Shown here piece after piece: positions 1 to 11,549 of a stretch of 64,000 nt of DNA. The DNA is taken from NCBI RefSeq assembly GCF_024679095.1, contig NC_066568.1:132501-196500 (forward strand), given 5' to 3'. The notes under the pieces were generated by a model. The model saw nothing but the letters and a program-made list of their open reading frames with translations, did not search any database and was not told where the DNA came from. The position numbers were made by a program, and so were the translations under genes. The stretch is from Eriocheir sinensis (taxonomy: Eukaryota; Arthropoda; Malacostraca; Decapoda; Varunidae). Position 1 is the first letter of the stretch; every line of letters begins with the position of its first letter.

Positions 1-1882
1 TCCAGAGCCTTTGAACTCCCACTAACTTACATCTTTACATTTCAGCCTGGAATCGTGCCAAATCTACTCTCCGACTTACCAAAACTTCTTTTATTAATAG
101 AAAATGTCAACACCTTGCTCCTTCTAATTCTTCCCGTGACTTCTGGCATCTAGCCAAAAATATCTCTTCCAATTTCACTTCTTCCTCTTTCCCTCCTCTC
201 CTTAACCCTGACGGCAGCACTGCCGTCTCATCTGTCTCTAAGGCTGAACTCTTCGCTCAAACTTTCTGTAAGAACTCCACCTTGGACGATTCTGGGCATA
301 TTCCTCATACTCATCCCCCTCTGACTCCTTTATGCCTGTTATTAAGAGTCTTCCAAATGATGTTTTCTATGCCCTCTCTGGCCTCAACTCTCAGAAGGCT
401 TATGGACCTGATGGAGTGCCTCCTATTGTCCTTAAAAACTTTGCTTCTGTGCTGACACCCTGCCTGGTCAAACTCTTTCGTCTCTGCCTATCTATCTTTC
501 CTTCCTGCTGGAAGTATGCCTTTGTACAGCCTGTGCCTAAGAAGGGTGACCGTTCCAATCCCTCAAACTACCGCCCTATAGCTTTACTTTCCTGTCTATC
601 TAAAGCTTTTGAATAAGTCCTTAACCGGAAGATTCAAAAGTAACTTTCCACTTCTAACCTTCTATCTGATCGCCAGTATGGATTCCGCAAGGGGCGTTCT
701 ACTGGCGATCTTCTTGCTCTCTTAACTGACTCTTGATCATCCTCTCTTAGCCGTTTCGGTGAAACTTTCTCTGTTGCGCTAGACATATCGAAAGCCTTCG
801 ATAGAGTCTGGCACCAGTCTTTGCTTTCTAAACTGCCCTCTTTCGGATTCTATTTTCCTCTCTGTTCCTTTATCTCCAGTTTCCTTTCCGGCCGTTCTAT
901 CTCTGCGGTGGTAGACGGTCAATGCTCTTCTCCTAAATCTATCAACAGTGGCGTTCCACAGGGCTCTGTCCTATCACCCACTCTCTTCCTGTTATTCATC
1001 AATGATCTTCTTTCCATAAAAAACTGTCCTGTCCATTCATACGCCGACGACTCCACTCTGCATTATTCAACTTCTTTCAATAGAAGACCAACACATCAGG
1101 AAGTACACGACTGCAGACTGGAGGCTGCAGAACGCTTAACCTCAGACCTTGCTTTCATTTCCGATTGGGGCAGAAGGAACCTTGTGTCCTTCAATGCCTC
1201 AAAAACACAATTTCTCCACCTATCAACTCGACACAATCTTCCAAACACCTATCCCCTATTCTTCGACAACACTCAGCTGTCACCTTCTTCAACACTAAAC
1301 ATCCTCGGTCTATCCTTAACTCAAAATCTCAACTGGAAACTTCATATCTCCTCTCTTGCTAAATCAGTTTCCTCGAGGTTGGGCATTCTGTATCGTTTCC
1401 GCCAGTTCTTCTTCCCCGCGCAGTTGCTTTCCATATACAGGGGCCTTGTCCGCCCTCATATGGAGTATGCATCTCAGGTGTGGGGGGGATCCACTCACAC
1501 AGCTCTTCTGGACAGAGTGGAGTCTAAGGCTCTTCGTCTCATCAGCTCTCCTCCTCCTACTGATAGCCTTTTACCTCTTAAATTCCGCCGCGATATTGCC
1601 TCTTTTTCTATCTTCTATCGATATTTCCACGCTGACTGCTCTTCTGAACTTGCTAACTGCATGCCTCCCCCCCTCCCGTGGCCCCGCTGCACACGTCTTT
1701 CTACTCATGCTCATCCCTACACTGTCCAAACCCCTTATGCAAGAGTTAACCAGCATCTTCACTCTTTCATCCCTCACGCTGGTAAACTCTGGAACAACCT
1801 TCCTTCATCTGTATTTCCTCCTGCCTACGACTTGAACTCTTTCAAGAGGAGGGTATCAGGACACCTCTCCTTCCGAAATTGA
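1..1882 (+). pseudogene. LINE endonuclease/reverse transcriptase, copy A (broken)
   Basis: In active elements this protein nicks the target and copies the element RNA into DNA at the nick. The sequence shows the RT fingers with AYGPDGVPP (about 400), NYRPIALLS (about 570), GVPQGSVLSPTLF (about 952) and the catalytic SYADDSTL (about 1,040). The thumb region RPHMEYASQVWGGS follows and the C-terminus ends at 1,882. Breaks include TGA at 12-14, TAA after KAF at about 615, TAA in the next RT segment at about 641 and TGA at about 735. Relative to copy B it also lacks six bases near 490. The type resembles the Drosophila BS/X-element (Jockey) group. Confidence 0.85.
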
Positions 1883-2002
1883 TCTTTCTTTCGGCCACCT
1901 CTTTGAATTCTTTTTTGGGAGCAGCGAGTAGCGGGCTTTTTTTTATTATTGTTTTCTTTTTTTGTGTGCCCTTGAGCTCCCTCCTTTGTTGTAAAAAAAA
2001 AA
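1..2002 (+). mobile_element. Jockey-like LINE, copy A (5' end outside the window)
   Basis: This is a non-LTR retrotransposon 3' half. It has reverse transcriptase coding sequence, a short T-rich 3' UTR with CCCTTGAGCTCCCTCC, and a terminal GTTGTAAAAAAAAAA tail at about 1,990-2,002. A TAG microsatellite follows the tail directly. The same 3' end recurs at about 6,944 and 34,219, which fixes the 3' boundary of the family. Confidence 0.85.
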
Positions 2003-2023
2003 GTAGTAGTAGTAGCAATAGTA

Positions 2024-2060
<37 letters not shown>

Positions 2061-2215
2061 AAGTAACATGGAAACATGGAAACATGGACTAGCAGGCAGC
2101 AGAAAGCCTTTTGGCTCATAACTAGGCTGCCTGCGTTCAGTGATTTAATCAATCCATTTGCCATAGGAGTGGCTTGCAGGGAAGGATTAAAGCTTTTGTG
2201 TATCTACTCTTGGGA

Positions 2216-2265
<50 letters not shown>

Positions 2266-2280
2266 GATTATCATTATTAC

Positions 2281-2332
<52 letters not shown>

Positions 2333-2359
2333 TTTATTATGATTATGATTATGATTACC

Positions 2360-2417
<58 letters not shown>

Positions 2418-2449
2418 ATAGTAGTAGTAACAGTAGTAGTAGTAGTAAC

Positions 2450-2487
<38 letters not shown>

Positions 2488-2515
2488 AAAGTAGTAGTAG
2501 TAGTAGTAGCTGTAA

Positions 2516-2547
<32 letters not shown>

Positions 2548-2570
2548 CTAGTAGCTGTAACAGTAGTAGC

Positions 2571-2611
<41 letters not shown>

Positions 2612-2612
2612 C
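2003..2612 (+). repeat. Compound TAG/ATT/ATG microsatellite block
   Basis: TAG runs lie at about 2,003-2,063, 2,216-2,266 and 2,359-2,612, with an ATT run at about 2,277-2,340 and ATG interruptions. Bases 2,064-2,215 are a unique spacer containing a tandem GGAAACAT. The block separates the LINE tail from the second retroelement fragment. The long Ser, Tyr, Val or Thr frames here are repeat translations, not genes. Confidence 0.95.
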
Positions 2613-4109
2613 AGGCCCTGAGATAGGATGCATCCCTGGCGCCACCAATTCTGTCCTTGTTGTCAAACCTGAACATTATGACCGTGCCGCGGAAAGTATT
2701 ATGGGAAGTGGCGTCATTGTGACAAGGGACGGACAAGGCCACTTGAGTGCAGTGATCGGGACAGAGGTATGTAGGAGGGAGTACGTAGGAGACAAGGTGG
2801 CTGGGTGGGTGAAGGAAATAGAGGCTTTGTCTGCCATTGCCAAGACTGAGCCACACGCTGCCTATTCAGCGTACACCCACGGCATCCAACATCGGTGGAC
2901 GTTCCTGATGCGCACCATCCCCGGCATCAGTCGACTCCTCCGACCACTGGAAAATTCCGTCAAGAATGTATTCCTGCCGGCGCTGGTGAAATCTCATGCT
3001 TTGAGGGAGGTTGAGAGGGATATGCTAACACTTCTTCCAAGACTGGGTGGAATGGGGATCACCAACCCTGAGAAGCTGGCTGATAAGGAAAACCAAAACT
3101 CCATCAGCCTTACCAGGTCACTCATTAACAGGATCATCGCTCAGGAGGCAGAGGGCGAGATAGACCAAACAGAAATAAGAGAAATAAAAAGAAAAATCTC
3201 AGAAGAAAGGCAACACGACCAAAAAGACGAGCTGGACCGTCTTACACACCACCTGTTCACAGAAACGGGTAGAAAAATACACACAGCACAAGAGGCAAGC
3301 GCCTCTAACTGGCTAACGTCAATACCAATCAGAGCAAAATGCTTCAGCCTCAACAAACAAGAATTTGTCGACGCTGTTGCTCTGAGATATGGCTGGCCGA
3401 TTGAGGGACTGCCTGATCTCTGTGCATGTGGATCACCAAATGATGTCACCCACACCACGAGATGTAAAAAGGGAGGCTTCGTCTGTATTTGACACGATGA
3501 AGTGAGGGATCTGACAGCCAGCATGCTCGGGGAGGTATGCCAAGATGTCACTACCGAGCCGGCACTGCTTCCCCTGGACGGCGAACACCTTCGGTATAGG
3601 ACGGCCAATACCTCACAGGAGGCACGGGTTGATGTAAGTGCCCGCGGATTCTGGGTGCGCGGACAGCGGGCGTTCATGGACATCCGCATATTCGACCCGA
3701 TGGCTGCCTGTCACCGTGAGCTGCCCCTGGAAGCCGCCCACCAGAGGAACGAGCAGAAGACAAGGGCATACGGTGAAAGAATCCAACATGTGGATCAGGG
3801 CCGGTTCACCCCCCTCGCCTTCACCACATCCGGCGGGATGGGTCCCAGGGCCCGATGCTTCTTTGCACGACTCGTGGAACTAATCTCATAAAAGAAACAT
3901 CAGCCAAGGAGCCACGTTGTCGCCTGGATGAGGTGTCGCCTCTCGTTCTCCATGCTCAGGTCGGCCATCCTATGTCTCAGGGGCACCAGACACTCTGGCC
4001 CACATTGCCGACCTGGACTTTGAGGCGACGGTGGTTGATAGCCGTATCAACCCCAGGCTCTGTCAGCTTAAGAACAATATGTTTAATCATGTTTGTAATT
4101 CAAAATAAA
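2613..4109 (+). pseudogene. RT thumb + CCHC + restriction-like endonuclease, copy A (broken)
   Basis: This is the C-terminal part of a second retroelement protein. In order it shows the end of an RT (VVKPEHYDRAAESIMGSG, then AYSAYTHGIQHRW) and a helical K/E-rich stretch. Next comes a zinc-binding CxCx7Hx3C motif (CACGSPNDVTHTTRC, about 3,423), and then a region with RVDV and AFMDIRIFDP spaced as in R/KxD-x(12-15)-D restriction-like endonucleases. R2-type elements have this order, but the clade is not assigned. Breaks are TGA at 3,490-3,492 (shared with copy B), TAA at about 3,890 (copy A only) and a frameshift near 4,002. The tail then continues in another frame to TAA at 4,107-4,109. No 5' part is present. 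Confidence 0.7.
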
Positions 4110-4205
4110 GATGGTTGTCGGCTACAGCATTGGCGGGTTGGGGCCAATGAATTACTTTGTGAAAGGATATGAGAAAAGATACCTCTTAAAACGCAACTCT
4201 AATGG

Positions 4206-4449
<244 letters not shown>

Positions 4450-4450
4450 A

Positions 4451-6822
4451 GTGAACAAGCCTACAATTTTGCTCTCCTCAACGACCTAGAGCAGTTGGTT
4501 CAGCACCCTACTCGTATTCCCGACCGTCTTGGAGACAGGCCCAACATTCTAGACCTCTTCCTTACCTCTAATCCTTCTGCTTACTCTGTCAAACTGTTCT
4601 CTCCGTTGGGCTCCTCCGATCATAACCTTATTTCTGTATCCTGTCCTATCGCTCCTGTACATCCTCTGGACCCGCCGAAGAGGCGATGCTTCTGGCATTT
4701 TCCTTCAGCTCGGTGGGACGACCTGAGGATGTACTTTTCCGATTTCCCGTGGAATGATTACTTCTTCCAGGAGAGACCCCACTGTGTGTGCTCAGCGCAT
4801 CACAGAGGTGATTGTCTCTGGAATGGAGGCATACATTCCACGTACTTTCTCTACTCCTCATGCTAAAAAGCCTTGGTTTAATCACGCTTGTTCTCGTGCT
4901 ATAAAAGATAGAGAGGCAGCTCACAAAAGGTTCCAGAGCCTTTGAACTCCCACTAACTTAGATCTTTACATTTCAGCCCGGAATCGTGCCAAATCTACTC
5001 TCCGACTCACCAAAACTTCTTTTATTAATAGAAAATGTCAACACCTTGCTCCTTCTAATTCTTCCCGTGACTTCTGGCATCTAGCCAAAAATATCTCTTC
5101 CAATTTCACTTCTTCCTCTTTCCCTCCTCTCCTTAACCCTGACGGCAGCACTGCCGTCTCATCTGTCTCTAAGGCTGAACTCTTCGCTCAAACTTTCTGT
5201 AAGAACTCCACCCTGGACGATTCTGGGCATATTCCTCCTACTCATCCCCCTCTGACTCCTTTATGCCTGTCATTAAGATTCTTCCAAATGATGTTTTCTA
5301 TGCCCTCTCTGGCCTCAACTCTCAGAAGGCTTATGGACCTGATGGAGTGCCTCCTATTGTCCTTAAAAACTTTGCTTCTGTGCTGACACCCTGCCTGGTC
5401 AAACTCTTTCGTCTCTGCCTATCAACATCTATCTTTCCTTCCTGCTGGAAGTATGCCTTTGTACAGCCTGTGCCTAAGAAGGGTGACCGTTCCAATCCCT
5501 CAAACTACCGCCCTATAGCTTTACTTTCCTGTCTATCTAAAGCTTTTGAATAAGTCCTTAACCGGAAGATTCAAAAGTAACTTTCCACTTCTAACCTTCT
5601 ATCTGATCGCCAGTATGGATTCCGCAAGGGGCGTTCTACTGGCGATCTTCTTGCTCTCTTAACTGACTCTTGGTCATCCTCTCTTAGCCGTTTCGGTGAA
5701 ACTTTCTCTGTTGCGCTAGACATATCGAAAGCCTTCGATAGAGTCTGGCACCAGTCTTTGCTTTCTAAACTGCCCTCTTTCGGATTCTATTTTCCTCTCT
5801 GTTCCTTTATCTCCAGTTTCCTTTCCGACCGTTCTATCTCTGCGGTGGTAGACGGTCACTGCTCTTCCCCTAAATCTATCAACAGTGGCGTTCCACAGGG
5901 CTCTGTCCTATCACCCACTCTCTTCCTGTTATTCATCAATGATCTTCTTTCCATAAAAAACTGTCCTGTCCATTCATACGCCGACGACTCCACTCTGCAT
6001 TATTCAACCTCTTTCAATAGAAGACCAACACATCAGGGAGTACACGACTGCAGACTGGAGGCTGCAGAACGCTTAACCTCAGACCTTGCTATCATTTCCG
6101 ATTGGGGCAGAAGGAACCTTGTGTCCTTCAATGCCTCAAAAACACAATTTCTCCACCTATCAACTCGACACAATCTTCCAAACACCTATCCCCTATTCTT
6201 TGACAACACTCAGTTGTCACCTTCTTCAACAGAAAATATCCTCGGTCTATCCTTATCTCAAAATCTCAACTGGAAACTTCATATCTCCTCTCTTGCTAAA
6301 TCAGCTTCCTCGAGGTTGGGCATTCTGTATCGTTTCCGCCAGTTCTTCTCCCCCGCGCAGTTGCTATCCATATACATGGGCCTTGTCCGCCCTCATATGG
6401 AGTATGCATCTCACGTGTGGGGGGGATCCACTCACACAGCTCTTCTGGACAGAGTGGAGTCTAAGGCTCTTCGTCTCATCAGCTCTCCTCCTCCTACTGA
6501 TAGCCTTTTACCTCTTAAATTCCGCCGCGATGTTGCCTCTCTTTCTATCTTCTATCGATATTTCCACGCTGACTGCTCTTCTGAACTTGCTAACTGCATG
6601 CTGCCTCCCCCCCTCCCGTGGCCCCGCTGCACACGTCTTTCTACTCATGCTCATCCCTACACTGTCCAAACCCCTTATGCAAGAGTTAACCAGCATCTTC
6701 ACTCTTTCATCCCTCACGCTGGTAAACTCTGGAACAACCTTCCTTCATTTGTATTTCCTCCTGCCTACGACTTGAACTCTTTCAAGAGGAGGGTATCAGG
6801 ACACCTCTCCTTCCGAAATTGA
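4451..6822 (+). pseudogene. LINE endonuclease/reverse transcriptase, copy B (broken)
   Basis: The end of the AP-endonuclease domain is present, with [18 protein letters not shown] followed by [13 protein letters not shown] follows with AYGPDGVPP, NYRPIALLS, GVPQGSVLSPTLF, SYADDSTL and RPHMEYASHVWGGS. Lesions are a frameshift near 4,775, TGA at 4,943-4,945, and TAA after KAF at about 5,551 with another at about 5,577. The last three are shared with copy A. Unlike copy A it keeps TGG at about 5,672. The open frame from 5,758 to 6,822 covers palm to C-terminus without a stop. Confidence 0.85.
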
Positions 6823-6945
6823 TCTTTCTTTCGGCCACCTCTTTGAATTCTTTTTTGGGAGCAGCGAGTAGCGGGCTTTTTTTTATTATTGTTTTCTTTT
6901 TTTGTGTGCCCTTGAGCTCCCTCCTTTGTTGTAAAAAATAAAAAG
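4451..6945 (+). mobile_element. Jockey-like LINE, copy B (5' truncated)
   Basis: The element starts inside the endonuclease domain at GTGAACAAGCC and runs to the tail GTTGTAAAAAATAAAA at about 6,945. It is nearly identical to copy A over its whole shared length. Comparison with the longer copy at 35,020 shows that about 0.8 kb of 5' sequence is missing. Confidence 0.85.
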
Positions 6946-7146
6946 TAGTAGTAGTAGTAATAGTAGTAGAAGTAGTAGTAGTAGTAGTAGTAGAAGTAAC
7001 ATGGAAACATGGAAACATGGACTAGCAGGCAGCAGAAAGCCTTTTGGCTCATAACTAGGCTGCCTGCGTTCAGTGATTTAATCAATCCATTTGCCATAGG
7101 AGTGGCTTGCAGGGAAGGATTAAAGCTTTTGTGTATCTACTCTTGG

Positions 7147-7186
<40 letters not shown>

Positions 7187-7201
7187 AATTATCATTATTA
7201 C

Positions 7202-7250
<49 letters not shown>

Positions 7251-7277
7251 TTTATTATGATTATGATTATGATTACC

Positions 7278-7320
<43 letters not shown>

Positions 7321-7352
7321 ATAGTAGTAGTAACAGTAGTAGTAGTAGTAAC

Positions 7353-7390
<38 letters not shown>

Positions 7391-7396
7391 CTGTAA

Positions 7397-7467
<71 letters not shown>

Positions 7468-7493
7468 ATAGTAGTAGTAGTAGTAGTAGTAAC

Positions 7494-7528
<35 letters not shown>

Positions 7529-7599
7529 AAAGTAGTAGTAGTAGTAGTAGCTGTAATAGTAGTAATAGTAGTAGTACTAGTAGCTGTAATAGTAGTAGC

Positions 7600-7643
<44 letters not shown>

Positions 7644-7644
7644 C
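6946..7644 (+). repeat. Compound TAG/ATT/ATG microsatellite block, copy B
   Basis: This has the same arrangement as 2,003-2,612: TAG, a unique spacer, TAG, ATT, ATG, then a long TAG run with GTAATAG and TAGCTG interruptions. It is about 100 bp longer than in copy A, mainly because of an extra TAG stretch at about 7,380-7,530. Confidence 0.95.
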
Positions 7645-9109
7645 AGGCCCTGAGATAGGATGCATCCCTGGCGCCACCAATTCTGTCCTTGTTGTCAAAC
7701 CTGAACATTATGACCGTGCCGCGGAAAGTATTATGGGAAGTGGCGTCATTGTGACAAGGGACGGACAAGGCCACTTGAGTGCAGTGATCGGGACAGAGGT
7801 ATGTAGGAGGGAGTACGTAGGAGACAAGGTGGCTGGGTGGGTGAAGGAAATAGAGGCTTTGTCTGCCATTGCCAAGACTGAGCCACACGCTGCCTATTCA
7901 GCGTACACCCACGGCATCCAACATCGGTGGATGTTCCTGATGCGCACCATCCCCGGCATCAGTCGACTCCTCCGACCACTGGAAAATTCCGTCAAGAATG
8001 TATTCCTGCCGGCGCTGGTGAAATCTCATGCTTTGAGGGAGGTTGAGAGGGATATGCTAACACTTCTTCCAAGACTGGGTGGAATGGGGATCACCAACCC
8101 TGAGAAGCTGGTTGATAAGGAAAACCAAAACTCCATCAGCCTTACCAGGTCACTCATCAACAGGATCATCGCTCAGGAGGCAGAGGGCGAGATAGACCAA
8201 ACAGAAATAAGAGAAATAAAAAGAAAAATCTCAGAAGAAAGGCAACAGGACCAAAAAGACGAGCTGGACCGTCTTACACACCACCTGTTCACAGAAACGG
8301 GTAGAAAAATACACACAGCACAAGAGGCAAGCGCCTCTAACTGGCTAACGTCAATACCAATCAGAGCAAAAGGCATCAGCCTCAACAAACAAGAATTTGT
8401 CGACGCTGTTGCTCTGAGATATGGCTGGCCGATTGAGGGACTGCCTGATCTCTGTGCATGTGGATCACCAAATGATGTCACCCACACCACGAGATGTAAA
8501 AAGGGAGGCTTCGTCTGTATTTGACACGATGAAGTGAGGGATCTGACAGCCAGCATGCTCGGGGAGGTATACCAAGACGTCACTACCGAGCCGGCACTGC
8601 TTCTCCTGGACGGCGAACACCTTCGGTATAGGACGGCCAATACCTCACAGGAGGCACGGGTTGATGTAAGTGCCCGCGGATTCTGGGTGCGCGGACAGCG
8701 GGCGTTCATGGACATCCGCATATTCGACCCGATGGCTGCCTGTCACCGTGAGCTGCCCCTGGAAGCCGCCCACCAGAGGAACGAGCAGAAGACAAGGGCA
8801 TACGGTGAAAGAATCCAACATGTGGATCAGGGCCGGTCCACCCCCCTCGCCTTCACCACATCCGGTGGGATGGGTCCCAGGGCCCGATGCTTCTATGCAC
8901 GACTCGTGGAACTAATCTCAGAAAAGAAGCATCAGCCAAGGAGCCACGTTGTCGCCTGGATGAGGTGTCGCCTCTCGTTCTCCCTGCTCAGGTCGGCCAT
9001 CCTATGTCTCAGGGGCACCAGACACTCTGGCCCAAAAGCCACCAACATCTCCAATATGGACTATGAAGCCATAGTGGTGGAGAGTGACATTAGGGTGGGT
9101 CGGGAGTGA
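7645..9109 (+). pseudogene. RT thumb + CCHC + restriction-like endonuclease, copy B
   Basis: This is the second copy of the fragment described at 2,613. It is less damaged: apart from the shared TGA at 8,522-8,524 it stays open from 8,534 to the stop at 9,107-9,109. The C-terminal block with WMRCRLSFSLLRSAILCLRG is therefore kept, which copy A loses to its own stop. The final ~25 residues differ completely in base sequence from copy A after about 9,035, although both read as an acidic NMDYEAIVVES / DLDFEATVVDS type ending. Divergence restricted to the 3' end suggests gene conversion over the upstream part, or two source elements. Confidence 0.7.
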
Positions 9110-9652
9110 CTTGAGTAGGGAAGGAAAGGGGGATCTAGACGCAATAGATGATAGGTGATTTAGTGTCAGGTAGTATGAGTGATATGGTTGGATGCCACAG
9201 TCAATAACGAACAGAGTTGGGGCTAATGACCTCCAAGCTATGGAGCCATCCATGATTATGTGTCGGGAAAATAAACATGGGTGGAGGTATCATTTATGTA
9301 ATAGAAAAAAAAAGTAGTAATAGTAGTAGCAGTAGTAGTAGTAGAAGTAGTTGTAATGTCAGTATATATTTGTAGTAGTAGCAGTAGTGGTAATATTGTA
9401 AGTTGTCATAACTGTGTCGGTTGTAGTAGAAGCATCCGCAGAAGATGTTGCTACAGCAGCTTTTGAACTAGACTAATGTTATTATTACTATGATTAAGGT
9501 TTCTTCCACTTCTTCTATTACCAATTCTTGCTCAACTAGACGCAGTGCATGCCTACGTTTTGTTACAATGTCACAAACACTAATGACATACGAGCATATG
9601 CAGTTAATGCTGCTGGCGGCAACTGGCACTTGTGATAAAGCATGAATGAGGT
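9110..9652. other. Non-coding spacer with broken trinucleotide repeats
   Basis: No gene recognised. There are short TAG/TAA patches at about 9,310-9,350 and 9,372-9,440 and a poly-A at 9,305. The rest is unique sequence. Confidence 0.6.
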
Positions 9653-9974
9653 GGGTAGGCGGTGGTTGAATGGATAGCAAGACGGCCCCGCGTTCAGGAG
9701 GACGCGAGTTCAATCCCCGCCCGGTGCCACCAAGCTGGGATATTTCAGCCGCCGCCGAATGGCTTAAAACTACCCACATGCTGTCCAGAAGACCACCTAT
9801 CAACCCGGACTCTAGATTCTAGGATTAAAGATGAGCTCCGGGAGGGCAGCATGAGCCAATGCAAGATGGCGCCACTATAAACACTCGCTTGCGCCAGAAC
9901 GGGTTGGGCCGACCATCAGGACCCACCGGGAAGAAGCCTACCGGCGCAATATGCCACGACGTAAAAAAAAAAAA
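9653..9974 (+). mobile_element. tRNA-derived SINE, copy 1
   Basis: The tRNA-like head has an A box near GGTGGTTGAATGG and a B box GAGTTCAATCCC. A body containing GGCTTAAAACTACCCACATG and GATGGCGCCACTATAAAC follows, ending in poly-A. Matching copies lie at 13,036, 31,819 and 54,817/58,078, with a fragment at 26,772. RNA polymerase III would transcribe an active copy, which depends on a LINE for movement. This copy lacks the internal 3' duplication seen in copies 2 and 3. Confidence 0.85.
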
Positions 9975-10141
9975 TGAAGGGTTGCATTGTGTATGAGAGC
10001 CTTCTGCAAGTCACGCAGTTAAGTTCTCATTCGTCTGGCCAGTACTTTTCCTGCACCCACTCGAGTACCACGGCTTTGTTCCCACATAAATCGTGAAGTA
10101 GCCTTGGCTTGTAAATATTTTGACTGACCTTCCTCCAACAG

Positions 10142-10205
10142 GTGCAGTCAAAACTATCATCACGTATTGATCAGCGGCAGCGTGTTGATAAGCGGACAGA
10201 TAAAG
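10142..10205 (+). other. Candidate 64-nt upstream exon of the acyltransferase gene
   Basis: A polypyrimidine-AG acceptor (CCTTCCTCCAACAG) ends at 10,141 and a strong donor GTAAGT starts at 10,206. The 64 bases are open in one frame. Joined to the acceptor at 13,917 they read in frame into ATG GCT GAG at 13,920, so they could be 5' UTR or N-terminal coding. The evidence is splice signals and phase only; no protein homology supports it. Confidence 0.35.
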
Positions 10206-10305
10206 GTAAGTATGCCAAGGGCCAAATGACTTGCAGAATTAGTGGTATTAACAACTTTTCTACAACTACTACTGATATTATTTTTAGTATAAATGTTATT
10301 AGTAT

Positions 10306-10312
10306 TAGCAGC

Positions 10313-10356
<44 letters not shown>

Positions 10357-10422
10357 AAATAATCGTAGCAGTAGTAGTAGTAGTAGTAGTAGTAGGAATA
10401 GTTGTAGTAGTAATAGTAAGTA
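10306..10422 (+). repeat. TAG microsatellite with interruptions
   Basis: A TAG/CAG run is broken by AAATAATCG and GGAATAGTTG. It lies in the presumed first intron. Confidence 0.9.
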
Positions 10423-10514
10423 ATACATAGTAATTGTAGTATTAGCAGTGGTAGTAATGATTTCAGTAGTAGTAATGGTTGTGGGAATGGTAGAGTTGGT
10501 GGTAGTTGAAGTAA

Positions 10515-10780
10515 CTATATAGACGCCTCCGCCTTGCAGAGGTTAGCGTCACTGACTACGAGTCGTCAGCCCACCCAGTTCATCATCCTTCCCTACGAGA
10601 TAGCCGATAAATGGATGCCTGGTGAAACCTGGCTAAGGTACAACGTGATAACCCGGTTGTTCCACTGGTCCTGTATCGGGTTAAGGTTTCTCTCCTACCA
10701 CAGGCTCTCGGGGGTAAGTAGACGGAGCACCGCCACCACGAGCAGCTTGTGTGTATTCTCCCAGCTCCACCTTTACCGTA
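10515..10780 (+). mobile_element. Decayed tRNA-derived SINE of a second family (probable)
   Basis: The sequence has a tRNA-like head (GAGGTTAGCGTCACTGACTA, then CCAGTTCATCATCC) followed by AAATGGATGCCTGG and GGTTGTTCCACTGG and a tail near CTCCACCTTTACC. The order A box, B box, unrelated body fits a tRNA-derived SINE. It is diverged and no flanking duplication was found. Confidence 0.4.
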
Positions 10781-10782
10781 TT

Positions 10783-10985
10783 TCTACTACAACTACTGCT
10801 ACTGCTACTACAACTACTACCACCGCTACTCCTACCATTACTACCTCTACTACTATTACGACTAATGCTGCTACTAATATTACTGCTATACTACTATTTT
10901 TGTTGCTACTACTAAAATTACTACTTATAATAATAATAATACGAGACTTATTATTACTACAACAATAAAAACATTTACAGCTGCA
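10783..10985 (+). repeat. Degenerate ACT/TAC and TTA trinucleotide tract
   Basis: Mixed ACT, GCT and ATT triplets end in AACAATAAAAAC. From 10,986 to about 11,549 I see only unique AT-rich sequence with no supported gene. Confidence 0.75.
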
Positions 10986-11549
10986 ACAACAACAATAACA
11001 TCTATTACGACTACTACTACTTGCATTGAGAACATCTCAGTATGCCCTCTTATTCCATGCTCTATTATTGTTCGTCATAAGTAATAATATTAAGGTGATA
11101 TTTTGTATTTCTGTGGTGTTTTGTGGTGTTAATATTCAGGTGAAACTTCGTAATTGTGTGGTGTTCTAGATTATATTATACAGGTATGATCTTAGATAGG
11201 TGGGTACTCGTGGTCATTTGTACGGTCGATTGCGCATTGCGTTGTTATCGTGAGAAGGTGAGAGGAATGCTACGTGGCAGCTAGCTTGGGAGCCCTACAT
11301 GGCGACTCCTCGTCTCGGTGAGTTTTTTGCAACTGATAATAGGTTTGTTGTTGCAACACTCAAGCTCAAGCTATGTCAGGTCATGAGGAATCTAGAGCTT
11401 AAACAATATTGTAATCTTTCTGGAGTGACTGAAATATCTGCCATGAGATCAGGAGTGTGCTGTATCAGCCTCAAATCGGTTAAATGTGTTCAGCTTCCTT
11501 GAAGACCCTTTAGAACTGTAGGGTACTTTCAAACGTAGGAGTGCATTGG

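Noticed and set aside
1356..1835. 159-codon plus-strand frame, and its counterpart at 6,086-6,775
   Set aside because: Alternative frames overlapping the LINE RT; all conserved motifs are in the other frame.
2174..2494. Long Ser-, Tyr-, Val-, Thr- or Ile-rich open frames
   Set aside because: They are translations of TAG, ATT and AAT microsatellites in every frame; the same applies at 4,111-4,489, 7,009-7,698, 27,462-27,856 and 43,335-43,608.
3141..3689. 182-codon minus-strand frame (also at 8,173-8,721)
   Set aside because: It is antisense to the CCHC/endonuclease coding sequence, whose motifs are on the + strand.
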